DNA of 64,000 nt from Linderina pennispora (Eukaryota > Kickxellomycota > Kickxellomycetes > Kickxellales > Kickxellaceae). A model generated the notes under the pieces. It worked only from the letters and a program-made list of their open reading frames with translations, made no database searches and had not been told where the DNA came from. The translations under genes and the position numbers were made by a program. Positions 1 through 10,046 of this stretch are shown piece after piece. Location: NCBI RefSeq assembly GCF_002104995.1, contig NW_024468249.1, forward strand, positions 3,162,001 to 3,226,000, in the 5' to 3' direction. How positions within the stretch are numbered: position 1 is the first letter of the stretch; the number at the start of each line of letters is the position of its first letter.

Positions 1-711
1 CTCGGAATCGGTCGCTGGCAAGCTAATGACCTGTTTAAGTACCACACTGCTGCGAGCTCTCAGTATCTGGATAATATACCGGTGCGCATGCGCCGACTTG
101 GGGTCATCAAATGTCCTGGTGAACAAATCCAAGCAACTGAAATTCCTGGCATCCGTCATGCAGTCCGTCGTCGCTTCGATTCTCCGTCGCTTTTCTCGAC
201 CATTACCGGGTGCATCCATTACTGCAGCAACCACTGCCATAGGTGAAAATCCAGATTCATCTTCATCCGCGCACACCACCATCGCCAATGCCTTAAACAC
301 TTGCCGAGAAACCGCGGGAAACGCTGCTTGTGACTGACTCTGTACCGCAGCAACCGCGCGCAACAGCAGATTGAACAATTTGTGCGCAAATTTGGAATGC
401 ACTGGCACCACCAGATGGTCCTGCTGTGCAGTATGCTGTGATATCCCAGGGTATATCTGCTGCATGTGTATGATAGTGATGGCTATAGATAATATACAAC
501 GGCGAATGGATGGCAGCAATTTCCTCTCATGTAGGTGTTTTTCCAGTGGCTGTGATAGTCGTGCGAGAAGCGAACCAAGATCACGCCAACTCAGCAATTG
601 CAGCGCTTTTAAAAATACTACGGAATTAAGCATCCCACTGGAGTCAGAGAGGTTTGCATTGCCTTTCCAGACCCCCGACGATATGGTCGACAGACCAGAG
701 GGATCCGCCAT
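1..711 (-). CDS. 5' part of an unrecognised protein gene, cut by the window edge
   Basis: A frame of 237 codons runs on the minus strand from an ATG at 711 to the window start with no stop. It is the N-terminal part of a longer protein whose 3' end lies outside. The ATG context (GAAATGG) is reasonable. The frame stays open upstream to about 848 but offers no other ATG. The protein starts MADPSGLSTISSG and is rich in leucine-containing amphipathic stretches (residues 30-85 and 105-145), suggesting an alpha-helical, possibly HEAT-like fold. A basic cluster GREKRRR at residues 171-177 resembles a nuclear localisation signal. I do not recognise the family and assign no function. An N-terminal helical-repeat region of an RNA-processing scaffold is one possibility, but nothing diagnostic is visible. 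Confidence 0.6.
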   Translation of the reverse strand, partial: MADPSGLSTISSGVWKGNANLSDSSGMLNSVVFLKALQLLSWRDLGSLLARLSQPLEKHLHERKLLPSIRRCILSIAITIIHMQQIYPGISQHTAQQDHLVVPVHSKFAHKLFNLLLRAVAAVQSQSQAAFPAVSRQVFKALAMVVCADEDESGFSPMAVVAAVMDAPGNGREKRRRIEATTDCMTDARNFSCLDLFTRTFDDPKSAHAHRYIIQILRARSSVVLKQVISLPATDSE

Positions 712-914
712 TTCGCAGAGGAATAAACCAATTTCTAAGATGAATACAATAGAGGTATGTGTATTTTGGATAGCGGGTGGAAGCCAATTTCTGAAGCAAG
801 TGGTACTAGTAATTTTTGGGGGAGGATTCAGCTGGCCTAGTACGTGCTAGTAAGGCGCTAAGAGATATGGTTGCTCATGCGTGTGACACTTGTATGCAAG
901 GCTCGCCTCCAAGA

Positions 915-1587
915 TCAAATATCCATGGGCATAGGCGCAATCCACCTTACGGTTGGCGCTGGGGCTCTATCCTTGTCGTAAAATACGACAATAGCCGGTA
1001 CGCCCTCGACAACCGTCGTTTGGTCGCTTGGGTTTTTGCCTGTCTGGAACGTAAGCACTTTTGTGGTTTTCTCATCGTACGTGCGCTTGTCGCCAAACAC
1101 CAGATCGGCTACATCGATGGAGCTTAGCTCCTGCTCCTTCTTCACCACCCACGTCCCAATTTTGTTTTGCTCATCGCACTGCTTCTTGTCGATGCTGTCA
1201 AAGTCACCACTACCGTCAGATGTGCATTGGAAGTAATTGAATGTAGCGCCTTCGACAGACAGCGTGCGGTTGAGCGGAGTCATGTAGACGTATGCAGCTA
1301 CGTAGTATGCATTCGGATTAAGGTCGCCGGAACTCTTAACGACTGCGTACTGCATTGTTTCGGTGGTCCGGCCCGATGTGCTTTTGTCGGAGAATGGCTG
1401 GAACCTTGACGCCCAGATGTCGTACCGGTTTTTCAGGTATGAGGGTGGGCTGCGGTCCATGACTATTGCCTTGAGGTCGCTGTCGGAAATGTCCCTTCCA
1501 CCATTTGCCCGAGTCCGCGACATCGGCGATGACCGAGTGGAGAAGAGAAAGGGTAATGAAAATGAAGGAGGGTGATGTGGCATGCAT
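915..1587 (-). CDS. small secreted protein of unknown function, one frame break
   Basis: The main frame ends at a TGA at 915-917 and gives about 190 residues of globular-looking sequence with few cysteines, an NRT glycosylation sequon and the C-terminus IAPMPMDI. A classical signal peptide (MHATSPSFIFITLSLLHSVIA, then DVADS) starts at 1587 but lies in another frame. Skipping one G of the GGG run near 1512-1514 joins the two smoothly. The main frame could instead start at 1583 (MPHHPPSF), but that N-terminus looks like shifted signal-peptide DNA. I infer a secreted or vacuolar protein of about 220 residues. No catalytic motif or known domain is recognised. It sits tail to tail with nothing; the next minus gene, eS7, lies about 320 bases upstream of its start. 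Confidence 0.55.
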
Positions 1588-1910
1588 CTTGGAACAACAG
1601 AAACTGGCGATGAATATGAAAGGAAAGAAAGGCTGAATATGCGTCGCGGGTGGGAAGGGGGAGGAGCGGGTGCCACAATTTGTTGTTTATATGCAGCATA
1701 TGAGACAACGATAGCTCAAGTCACAATCCACTCGACACATAGGGATGTATGGCCGAGACTTTGCCTGTTTTCCACAAAGAGGGCAAGCATGTTCAATAAA
1801 GTGAATCGGAGGGGGAGGGGGTGGTCCATTTGCTTTTCGGTGAATAGAAAGAGATGTCCAAGCTCACAAAGGAAATTTTGTTTTACTGAACGGTTTTCAA
1901 GACCCAAACT

Positions 1911-2489
1911 TTAGAAGGCCTGCTCGGCGGGGAACTCAAAGACGACATCCTTGCCGGTGAGACGCTTGTAGACAGCCGAGAAGGTGTCCAGCTTGTACTC
2001 GAGGCTGGTGGCATCCTTCGAGTCAAGGAAGACCTTGAGGACCTTGGAGCCATCGACCTTGACGCGGGTGCGCTTGCCGACAATCTCGGTCGGGTAGACC
2101 AGGTCATCGAGGATCTTCTCGTTGACAGCGGCAAGGGTGCGCGACATGGGGCGCGGCTGCTTGGCACGCGAAACACGGCCCGGCTTCTTCACGATGCGGC
2201 GCTGAGCAATGAACAGAACCTGGCGGTCCGAGAACTTCTTCTCGAGCTCGCGGGTCACGCGCTGCTGGACCTTCTGGGTGGCCTTGAGCAGGGGCACCGG
2301 GACGAAGATCACGATAGCCTTGCGGCCGGCCGAGACCTCGACCTCCTTGGCGGCTGTGATCTGGATCGGGCGCAGGTCCTTCTTGAGCTCGGGCGAGTGG
2401 GCCTCGAGATCCTGCAGGGCACGGTCGACCAGGAGCTCGGTCTCGGTCGGGGCAATGTCGTTGCGCTTCAGAATGTGGGTGGTGGCCAT
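1911..2489 (-). CDS. RPS7: 40S ribosomal protein eS7
   Basis: This is an intact frame of 192 residues, the usual length for eS7. The start at 2489 ([11 protein letters not shown]) is chosen over an in-frame ATG at 2528, because eS7 N-termini are short. Family hallmarks include [14 protein letters not shown], the central RRIVKKPGR stretch and the C-terminal half with [16 protein letters not shown] and [15 protein letters not shown]. It is a structural component of the small ribosomal subunit involved in 18S rRNA maturation. Codon use is strongly biased to G/C-ending codons, as expected for a highly expressed gene. No coding intron is seen; an intron in the 5' UTR cannot be excluded. It faces the divergently transcribed ATG10. 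Confidence 0.97.
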   Translation of the reverse strand: MATTHILKRNDIAPTETELLVDRALQDLEAHSPELKKDLRPIQITAAKEVEVSAGRKAIVIFVPVPLLKATQKVQQRVTRELEKKFSDRQVLFIAQRRIVKKPGRVSRAKQPRPMSRTLAAVNEKILDDLVYPTEIVGKRTRVKVDGSKVLKVFLDSKDATSLEYKLDTFSAVYKRLTGKDVVFEFPAEQAF

Positions 2490-3223
2490 ATTTCGAGTAT
2501 TGCGAGAAATTCCTACATAGTGCAGCAAGGGTTTGGTGGGAGGGGAGGGGGAGATTTAGCTCCTGCACGCCTTTTTGCCAAATGTCGCGGGAGCGGGGAG
2601 CTCTGCCAAATGTCCATTTCCTCGGGGGCTCTGTTCTGTGTCGCGGGCCAGGGTGAAGGGCGCACGCCAGGCGCAAATTCTGGCGCTGAAATCGGCATGC
2701 CTCAGCCCATTTTCAAATTCGAATTGCAGAGTTTCCGGTTCCAAATTCTCTCCACTGCAAAGCGGCTGTCCTGTCTGTTTTCCCCTTTTAGCTGCGTATC
2801 CGAATCCGCCCCCGCTGCCCAGTCCCGATCATGGATGGATGCTCCCCGAAAAATGGAATAATAGTATTAAACCTCGGCTTACCCGTTTGTTAGTATCGCG
2901 CTGAAAAGAGGTCGGTCAGCAGATACACGGCGTGGGCTCTGTTTTCTCGGGGCGCTGGGCCGGCCGGCAGGCAGGCTCGCCGGCTCAGTGGGCGGATGCC
3001 AAATTCGCAAAAAGCGCCAGCATTAGCGCCGATCTGATCTATCAGCATGTTTGATCACTCACCGGATCTATTGATTCATGGCCCATTTCCGATTCACGCT
3101 CTGGCGCTCGGTCATTGCTCGTGCGATGCAGCAGAGGTGAGACCTGCAGCCAGGACAGTAAAACCCCAGCGCATTACCTCCCTACCTGCCCTTACTCCCC
3201 CGTCAAATAGAGCCGTACTGACA
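2490..3223. other. divergent promoter region between RPS7 and ATG10
   Basis: This is a 734-base GC-rich spacer between two genes that start in opposite directions. Short frames on both strands lack recognisable products. It must hold the promoters of both genes. I see no clear TATA box. Confidence 0.6.
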
Positions 3224-3832
3224 ATGGACAGCGCGCTTTCCAACTACCCGTACCTGACCTACGACGAGTTCACAGCCAGCATTGCAGCATTTTGCAGGCA
3301 GTACCCAGACTGGACAATTGTGCAGAGCCAGGGCCAGCAGTACCTCTACCACGAGCAGACAACAGCATCCACTGCATTGTTGACACAACACCCAGGCGAA
3401 TCGAGCGACATCGAAGACGATGATCCGGCCTGGGACGCAAGCATGAATGAACCCCCAAACACTGCGTGCCGCACCGAGTACCACGCGGTGTTCAGCCGGA
3501 CATGGCAGGTGCCCGTGCTGTACCTGCGGGTGTTTAACGGGGGTGAGCACGTGATGGATGTCGAGAAGGTCAAGCGACTGCTGGTGCGTGACGCGGGGCT
3601 CAGGGCGTCCATGGACGCAGTGGGGTTTGGCGGGGCGCTGGGGATCCAGGACCACCCGCTATTGAATGTGCCGTTCCTGTACCTGCACCCATGCCACACC
3701 GCCACGCTGCTCCGGAGCGTCGCAGCAGCTGAGCATGGCATTGTTGTCGGGACATCGGCGTACATGGCCGCCTGGCTGAGTCTGACGGGCCAGGCGGCAG
3801 GAGTGGTTCTGCACACACCCCCCGCAGAGTAG
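3224..3832 (+). CDS. ATG10: Atg10-like E2 enzyme for Atg12 conjugation
   Basis: This is an intact 202-residue protein. The key feature is YLHPCHTA around residues 154-160, the HPC motif that carries the catalytic cysteine (Cys157) of the autophagy E2 enzymes Atg3 and Atg10. The upstream block VPVLYLRVFNGG and the following segment of small hydrophobic residues match the E2-like core. In the pathway Atg10 accepts Atg12 from Atg7 and transfers it to Atg5. An acidic loop (SSDIEDDDPAW, near residues 63-73) interrupts the N-terminal part. The start at 3224 (MDSALSNYP) is preferred because the open frame upstream of it (from 3047) looks like leader sequence. Atg3 is excluded by the small size. Function is inferred from family membership. 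Confidence 0.85.
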   Translation: MDSALSNYPYLTYDEFTASIAAFCRQYPDWTIVQSQGQQYLYHEQTTASTALLTQHPGESSDIEDDDPAWDASMNEPPNTACRTEYHAVFSRTWQVPVLYLRVFNGGEHVMDVEKVKRLLVRDAGLRASMDAVGFGGALGIQDHPLLNVPFLYLHPCHTATLLRSVAAAEHGIVVGTSAYMAAWLSLTGQAAGVVLHTPPAE

Positions 3833-4360
3833 CATGGGCACCCCAGTCGTGACCGACGACCAGTGTTGTTTGGAAGGAAAAGAGGGGGCCATCCGGCGAT
3901 CAATCCGCCAGGTGTCCGCATAGGGAAACACTGGGGAGGAAGGAACGGGCAGATTCCAAAACAAAAACCTGGGCTAAATTGCGCATAAAGAAGTGTGCTT
4001 TATCCAAATAGTTCCTGTATAGAAGCCGGAAACAGCCAACCAGAAAGAACGTAGAGTTTTGCACAAAACTGCACTTTACGCCCAGCAAGGCGCACTGGTG
4101 CGCCGGTTATTGCATTCCAGCTCGCTCTCTTGCTTGTCTGCTCTGATACCTCTCCTCTTCTATTTCTGCCCAGACCCACCCTCGCTCGCTTAATACTGTA
4201 CCCCCTACTATTTTCTTCTTAAAACTTGAAGCAGACCCCTCTTTGGACGTGTGTTGGTCAGCACCTTTCTATTTTTTGCACCAGGCCCTGTTCTTTCTTT
4301 CTTTCTTTCTTTCGTTACACAACCACCTTATTTTATTATTCCACATACGCACATTACGGC
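3833..4360. promoter_or_regulatory. promoter region with pyrimidine-rich tract
   Basis: This spacer holds the ATG10 3' end and the upstream region of the PAP2 gene. Just before the start lie runs of C/T, including a TTTC tandem repeat at about 4291-4313. Such pyrimidine tracts are common near fungal transcription starts. Confidence 0.45.
4291..4313 (+). repeat. TTTC microsatellite
   Basis: About five and a half copies of TTTC lie 50 bases upstream of the PAP2-type gene start, in the expected 5' UTR or promoter. Confidence 0.8.
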
Positions 4361-5511
4361 ATGCCCGACATCAAGGCTCTCGTCGAGCGGGGAATAGCAA
4401 AGCTGCCGGCGTTCACGCAGCGCCCGGTGAACTACGTGTGGCGGCGCGTGCAGCGGCACTGGTGGCTCGACAAGGTATGCATAGTGTTTCCTGACATGCC
4501 TGGGCATCGTCTTCGGCATGTCGTACTACTTCATGAACGTGATGGCGAACGTGGCCTCGCAGCGCAGCCGGCTGGTTGAGGAAGCGCTCGGGTTCCGGTA
4601 CACGTTGCCGGACGTGTTCTTTGACTGGATCGGGATGATCGAGCTGCTCTGGCTGACGGACATGTTCGACGCGCTGATGTTCGTGCCAACGGCGCTGCTG
4701 GTGGTAACGCACGAGCGGCCGTGGCGGGTGATCTCGCGGATGGGGTGCGCGTGGTCGCTGGCGTCGCTGATTCGGATTACGACGGTGGCGATTACATCGG
4801 TGCCTGACCCGCGGCCATCGTGCGAGTACGTGGTGGGCAATGTCTTCACGACCTTCACGCTGCACCGGTGCGGCGACGCCATCTACTCTGGACACACCCT
4901 GATCTTTGTGATCTCGGCAATGGCGTGGTCGTCGTTCTCGCCGCGCAACTGGATCGGCCGCGGGCTGACGTTCTTCGTCTGGTGCCTGTGCATTGCCGGC
5001 TCGCTGATTGTGATTGCGAACCGCGCCCACTACACAATCGACGTATTGCTGGCGTGGTATATTGCGCCTGGGTGCTGGTATGTGGCGGCATGGTTCTGGT
5101 ACTGGCATGTGACGAAGAAGGGTCGGCTGCTGCGGATCGAGTTCCCCATGGAGGTCGGCAGGCATCGCATGAAGGACTCGCCCGAGATGGTCGAGCGCCG
5201 CCGGGTCATGCTTGGCCTGATGCCTGACGGCACGCCGTACGACCCGATCTCGCTGTACCTCAACACAGGTGCGTAGCGGCGAGGTCGAGCTGACGCCGCC
5301 GCTGTGCGAGGTTGCGCCAAGCACTCTGCAGACCGAGAAGCGCGGCGACTCGGCTGGCAGCCTCGTCACCAACAACGAGGAGAAGAAGGTCGAGGAAGGT
5401 GTGGTTACGGGGGCCGATGGCTCAATGGGCTCTGGTCGCACGCCCGACACGCAGCGCCTGGGCGACGCCTTCGATGAGGACTTTAATGCCAGCGCCAGAC
5501 ACAATGTCTAA
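4361..5511 (+). CDS. PAP2/sphingomyelin-synthase-like membrane lipid enzyme (two frame breaks)
   Basis: The N-terminus (MPDIKALVERG, from 4361) and the main part lie in different frames, joined by skipping one base in the TTTCCTG run near 4489. This restores a membrane segment around GIVFGMSYYFMN. Several further membrane spans follow. The two signature motifs of the PAP2_C/sphingomyelin synthase group are present: HRCGDAIYSGHT (about 4863-4898) and HYTIDVLLAWY (about 5028-5060), supplying the His-His-Asp triad. Family members transfer phospho-head groups between phospholipids and ceramide in Golgi or ER membranes. The substrate here is unknown. A second break at about 5275 adds an acidic, probably cytosolic tail (SGEVELTPPLCEV to RHNV) ending at 5511. 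A frame open on the opposite strand (4413-5504) is a shadow. Confidence 0.8.
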
Positions 5512-6140
5512 ACTGACTCCACTGCCCAGGCCATGTGGAACAGGAGAGGTGCTGGCACAAGCTTGGCAAAGTCTGAGCGCCGCCCCACTCACCCCATGGC
5601 CACATTGCCTGGCACGTCTTAAATAGTATCATCTCACTTTTTCCAATTCACTTGTGTTGTAATCTCAGCTCTTGATAGTCATCAATATCTTCTGGTACCA
5701 CTGTGCTGGAGCTGGCAGCCGAACATGTCACCTGATATCAGAGCCGCATCGCCAAGCAATCAGAAATGGGGGTTTGCCTGGGCTTTCATGTGCAAATTGC
5801 GGGCTCGGCTCTGGCTTGCAGTGTTTTTTCTGCTGGCCGGGAAATCCTCAGCACAACAGCCCACTAAAACTGCTATTTTTCCTGTCTGCAAAACGTCCCT
5901 TTTACCGTCTTCCACCCTTGCACGCCGGTATTCGCAATTCCACACGCCTATGCTACAGTCCTGAGCCCGGCCGAAGAACAGCACCACCAGCACAAACCCC
6001 AGCCGTTTCTTTTTTCTCCGACAAGCGTCTCTTCCTCTGTATAAAACTCACCCAACCTTCCCCCCAGGTTCGGAAGAAGCAATACCAGCAAACCGACTGC
6101 TTCCCCCGCTTTCTTTCTGTACTCGCTACTTCAATTCACA
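5512..6140. promoter_or_regulatory. ERG1 upstream region
   Basis: This 629-base spacer contains no supported gene. A TATA element lies near the end, and a C/T-rich stretch leads into the ERG1 start. Confidence 0.5.
6040..6046 (+). promoter_or_regulatory. TATA box of ERG1
   Basis: TATAAAA lies 95 bases before the ERG1 ATG, a typical distance for a fungal core promoter. Confidence 0.55.
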
Positions 6141-7787
6141 ATGACTGCCGACGCCGTACAAGTCATGGACGAAAACGAGAACTGGCCCACGCAGGGCGCC
6201 TACGAGTTCGCCGAGTTCTACAACAGCCGCGAGCAGATCGTGACCTTCGACCAGATGGATGCTGAGGTGATGACCAGGAACTACGATTTTGTGGTCATCG
6301 GGGCCGGGCCAGTTGGCGCAGCGCTCGCGTTCCGGATTGCCAAGGACCACCCGGACCGCAGCATTCTGCTGGTGGAAAAGAACTGGAACGAGCCAGACCG
6401 GTTTGTCGGCGAGCTGATGCAGCCGGCCGGGTGCCAGGCGCTGGAGCGGCTCGGGCTGGGCAGCGTATTCAAGGGCATTGGCGGCGTGCCAGTGCACGGC
6501 TACTATGTTGCATACAAGGGCAAGCACATCTACATTCCGTACATGAAGGAGCCTGGCAGCGAGAAGCGCTTCAAGGGCGTCAGCTTCCACCACGGGCGGC
6601 TGGTGATGCAGATCCGCGCGGCGGCCAAGTCGCGGCCCAACATCACGTGCCTGGAGGCATCGGTAACCGAGCTCATTGCCGACTACGCTCTGGTCAACGG
6701 CGAGCAGACGATGACCACGGTGCGCGGGGTGCGCATCGGGCCGGTGCATTCGAAGCCCGAGGGCGACAAGTCCTACGCGGTCATGCCCAAGCTGACGCTT
6801 GTGTGCGACGGCATCACCTCGCAGTTTCGCAAGATCCTGAACGAGAAGCCGATCCACCTGCTGTCGCACTTTTGCGCGCTGCTGATCGAGCACGAACCAG
6901 TGCGCTCCTCCGAGTTCTTCGACGGTCCCGAAGGAGCCACAACACATGTGGCTACCCCGCAGTCGCCCGACGTCAACCCGCTGCCGATGCCACATAACGG
7001 ACATGTGCTGCTGGACGGCGTCGGCCCGCTGCTGCTGTACCAGCTGTCGGAGACCGAGACCCGTGTGCTGGCTGATATCCCTGGCAGTTCGCTGCCCTCG
7101 GATGCGAGCGGCAAGCTGCGCACGATCTTACGCAGCTCGCTGGCTAACGCAGCGCCTAAAGACCGCTACCCAGGGCTCAACGCCCTGCTGCTCGACACCA
7201 TCGACAAGTCGAAGCGCATCCGCGTGATTGGCAACAAGTTCATCCCGGCCGTCAACAACCGTATCAATGGCGCAGTGTGGATCGGCGACGCCCTGAATGT
7301 GCGCCATCCGCTGACCGGCGGCGGCATGACCGTCGGCCACTGGGACTGTGTGCTGTTCGCCGACCTGCTCAAGGAGTTCAACTACGACGACCCCCGCGAT
7401 ATGCAGCGCCTGAAGGCCAAGTGGTACTGGCAGCGCCGCCCCCGCGCTCTCGTCGTCAACGCCCTGTCTGTCTCCCTGCACGCCCTGTTTGCTGCCGAGT
7501 CAAAGGAGCTCGGCCTGCTGCGCGAGGCCTGCTTCGTGTACCTGGGCCGCGGCGGCCGCGCCACCATGGACCCGTCGGGCTTCCTGTCGGGCCTGGTGGC
7601 CAAACCGCATATGCTGTTCTACCACTTCTTTGCTGTCGCCTTCCTTGCGGTCCAGCTTCGCATCTCTGGCACATCTACTGCTTACAAGGGCGGCAACCTC
7701 CTCTACCGCATCTTTACTGCCTTCTACACGCTGTGGGTCGCTGCCTGTGTTCTGGTCCCCAACATGTGGGCCGAGCTGCACCCTTGA
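6141..7787 (+). CDS. ERG1: squalene monooxygenase (squalene epoxidase)
   Basis: This is an intact, intronless frame of 548 residues, close to the normal size of fungal Erg1. The FAD dinucleotide-binding motif VVIGAGPVGAALAFRI lies near residues 50-65, followed by the EKNWNEPDRFVGELMQPAG block. The second FAD motif, GDALNVRHPLTGGGMTVG, lies near residue 385. Two hydrophobic segments at the C-terminus anchor such enzymes in the ER or lipid droplets. The enzyme epoxidises squalene to 2,3-oxidosqualene using oxygen and NADPH, the first oxygen-dependent step of sterol synthesis and the target of allylamine antifungals. The absence of frame breaks over 1.6 kb contrasts with the FAS gene downstream. 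Long frames on the opposite strand are codon-bias shadows. Confidence 0.97.
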   Translation: MTADAVQVMDENENWPTQGAYEFAEFYNSREQIVTFDQMDAEVMTRNYDFVVIGAGPVGAALAFRIAKDHPDRSILLVEKNWNEPDRFVGELMQPAGCQALERLGLGSVFKGIGGVPVHGYYVAYKGKHIYIPYMKEPGSEKRFKGVSFHHGRLVMQIRAAAKSRPNITCLEASVTELIADYALVNGEQTMTTVRGVRIGPVHSKPEGDKSYAVMPKLTLVCDGITSQFRKILNEKPIHLLSHFCALLIEHEPVRSSEFFDGPEGATTHVATPQSPDVNPLPMPHNGHVLLDGVGPLLLYQLSETETRVLADIPGSSLPSDASGKLRTILRSSLANAAPKDRYPGLNALLLDTIDKSKRIRVIGNKFIPAVNNRINGAVWIGDALNVRHPLTGGGMTVGHWDCVLFADLLKEFNYDDPRDMQRLKAKWYWQRRPRALVVNALSVSLHALFAAESKELGLLREACFVYLGRGGRATMDPSGFLSGLVAKPHMLFYHFFAVAFLAVQLRISGTSTAYKGGNLLYRIFTAFYTLWVAACVLVPNMWAELHP

Positions 7788-7915
7788 ACCAAAAAGTACA
7801 CATAGCCACTCGCCTTAATCGTAAATACATCCACCTCGCCATACTACGCCAGTACATTGAAGAAAAAAAAACCGTGGCCATACATTCCAGCGCAAAAATG
7901 CCAGGAAGGCAAAAC

Positions 7916-7986
7916 GCCTCGCGTGGGGCTCGAACCCACAACCCTCAGGTTAAAAGCCTGATGCTCTACCATTGAGCTAGCGAGGC
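7916..7986 (-). tRNA. tRNA-Lys (anticodon UUU)
   Basis: Read on the minus strand, 71 bases fold as a full cloverleaf: acceptor GCCTCGC pairs with GCGAGGC, the D arm is GCTC/GAGC, the anticodon stem TCAGG/CCTGA has loop CTTTTAA, and the T arm GTGGG/CCCAC has loop TTCGAGC. The anticodon is TTT. A TTTT pol III terminator follows immediately. No intron is present and CCA is not encoded, as normal for a nuclear tRNA. Confidence 0.96.
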
Positions 7987-10046
7987 TGATCCCGATCTAC
8001 ACTCGCAGTCGTCGGAAACTCAAATTTCCCAATGTTTTTCTCTGTCATGATGGTATCGAGTTTACATTTGTGGTATTCTGTGTGGTTTCTCGCATACTAT
8101 TCCAGTGTACCGATGTATTTCATGCATGCACTATTTGCAAATCAACGCCCTTGGCATTTTGCTGCGTACTATCCCTTGTAAAGCGAATGCCATGCCTGTG
8201 GACTGACTGCGGAACAGACCGGAATAACAATTTTCCTAGCAGCTTCCTATTGCGAGGCGCCCATTGCAATTCTACGGCAGGTTTAGCAACTTACATCATC
8301 ATACCTGTGCGCAAAACCGCACTCGAACTGAACTGCACTGTCTCCCTGCTTTACCTCCCGAATGTTGGTGTCGACAGGATCTCAACACATAGTTCACAAT
8401 TCCGTGCACAAAACAGCAGGAGAAATAAGCCTCGCGGTACAAGCGACTTCCTTCCTTCCACCATTGTCGTTGGCTTACATAGGCCTGTCGCTGAACCACA
8501 ACACTATTCAACTGTGCATGCCAGCAAGCATACACTATATCAAACTGGATTACAATACGGATGTCAGAGCAAAACAAAAATATAATCTGAAATTCCGCAT
8601 CCATTGTTCGCTGTTGTTGATAGGTGGGGGTTCGATCAGCCCTGCTGTGCCGGGGCATGATATAGGGGCGTAGCATCCTACAGACACCAATGCTTGAAGA
8701 ACGAGCCGGGCCAACAATGTGCTTGTGGAATTGCCTGTTGTTCTGGAGGAACAGCTTCGTTTCCTGACCCTGGCTTGTTGTCGCCTTTGAAAGTAAGGGG
8801 GTGTAGTACATGGTGTCCCTTTCCGGGTTCACATACTCAAGACCAGCGCAATTAGACCGGATACAGATGTCCACTGGTACCATGGTTCAATTACTCGTCT
8901 TGAGTGCAAATTTGGGTTAGAGTTCAAAGCAGCATGTCACGGACATCGAAAAATGCCTTTCGCACGCCCCGTATGTCTGCATTGGGTTTCTGCATGCCAT
9001 GCTGGAGAGAAGAGGAGAGCAAGCAGCAGAAACGCCATCAATTCCTCGCCTCTCTCGGCAGATAACCCAGCCACTGCCACGATTGTCTCAGATAACCTCG
9101 TACTCATTTTCAGCGCTTGGCGCCTTGCTCTGCCCAAAAGCGGAAGAAGATGCACGGAATTGCAATAAACGACCACAACGCTCTGCTTACAACTAGGATT
9201 GATTTGCCACATACACACACCTCATCTATATCAATCACCACTGGATACACGGCTGCCAACAAAAGGAGTGCTGTTGGCAAAGCGTATGCATGCATCTATT
9301 CATCGCCCAGTCCGCACAATTTGCAACCGGCGCAATTTGGGTTCAATGTGGACACCAGCAAAACACCGATGCGTTCAGGCAGACATTGCTGAGAGCCTGG
9401 CCAATTCCTGCCGCCACTATACTCATTGTATCGACTTATTAGACCATTGTGCCTAGTGTGCTGTGCTCGGAGAGTGAGGGAGGGACGTGTCCCTCAAAAC
9501 ACTCTTGCAAGACATTCTCCTGTATGTTTTGATGGCGCAGAGACAGAAATAAGCCAACAACCTTTTCCAAGTAGACAAGGGCAGCTTCAAGCGCATAGTG
9601 GAAAGTAGAGAGGAAGAGGGGGAAGAGGTGTACGAGCATTGTATCACTAGCCAATTTCAAGCCTACATGTTTGCGTACTCACCCGAGGGGGTTAAACTGT
9701 GGCATAGGAAATGTCACGCTAGTGTAGTTGCGTGAAGGGAGAGAATGGTTATCAAATATTTTTTGGTGTACAATTGAGCAATGCTGAAATGTAGTGCTTT
9801 GTAATGCTGCTTATCCATTTAGGCCACGAAGCGAGGGGAGAACTAAGGGCAGGGACCCATGGCAAAAAGACTGTCCAGATATAAGTGCAGTTGGCGGCCC
9901 CCTTTTCGAAAAGCCAATTCCACCCTTTTGGTTTCTTCTCTCCCTGCTCTTTATTCCACCTCGCACTTCAGTATTCGTCGTCGTTGTTCGTTGTATGTCA
10001 TAACCTCTTGTCATTCTGGCTTCTAGATAATTACTTTTCGCGAGCT
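7987..10046. other. 2-kb gene-poor stretch upstream of FAS
   Basis: I see no supported gene here. Frames of 60-195 codons occur on both strands (the longest at 8299-8883 on minus), but none shows a recognisable domain, sensible codon use or splice pattern. The final 250 bases are C/T-rich and form the FAS promoter region. Confidence 0.45.

Noticed and set aside
915-1676. Extended N-terminus of the secreted protein starting at 1676
   Set aside because: The extra Pro/Ser/Leu-rich residues are the signal-peptide DNA read in the wrong frame; the signal peptide is clear from 1587.
4413-5504. 363-codon minus-strand frame opposite the PAP2 gene
   Set aside because: The His/Arg/Pro-rich translation has no domain; it mirrors the G/C-biased codons of the plus-strand gene, which has clear catalytic motifs.
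6126-7004. 292-codon minus-strand frame opposite ERG1
   Set aside because: It is a shadow of a full-length, motif-complete squalene epoxidase on plus.
8299-8883. 194-codon minus-strand frame in the gene-poor stretch before FAS
   Set aside because: The composition is rich in Cys, Arg and Gln without any motif, splice pattern or convincing start; there is not enough to call a gene.
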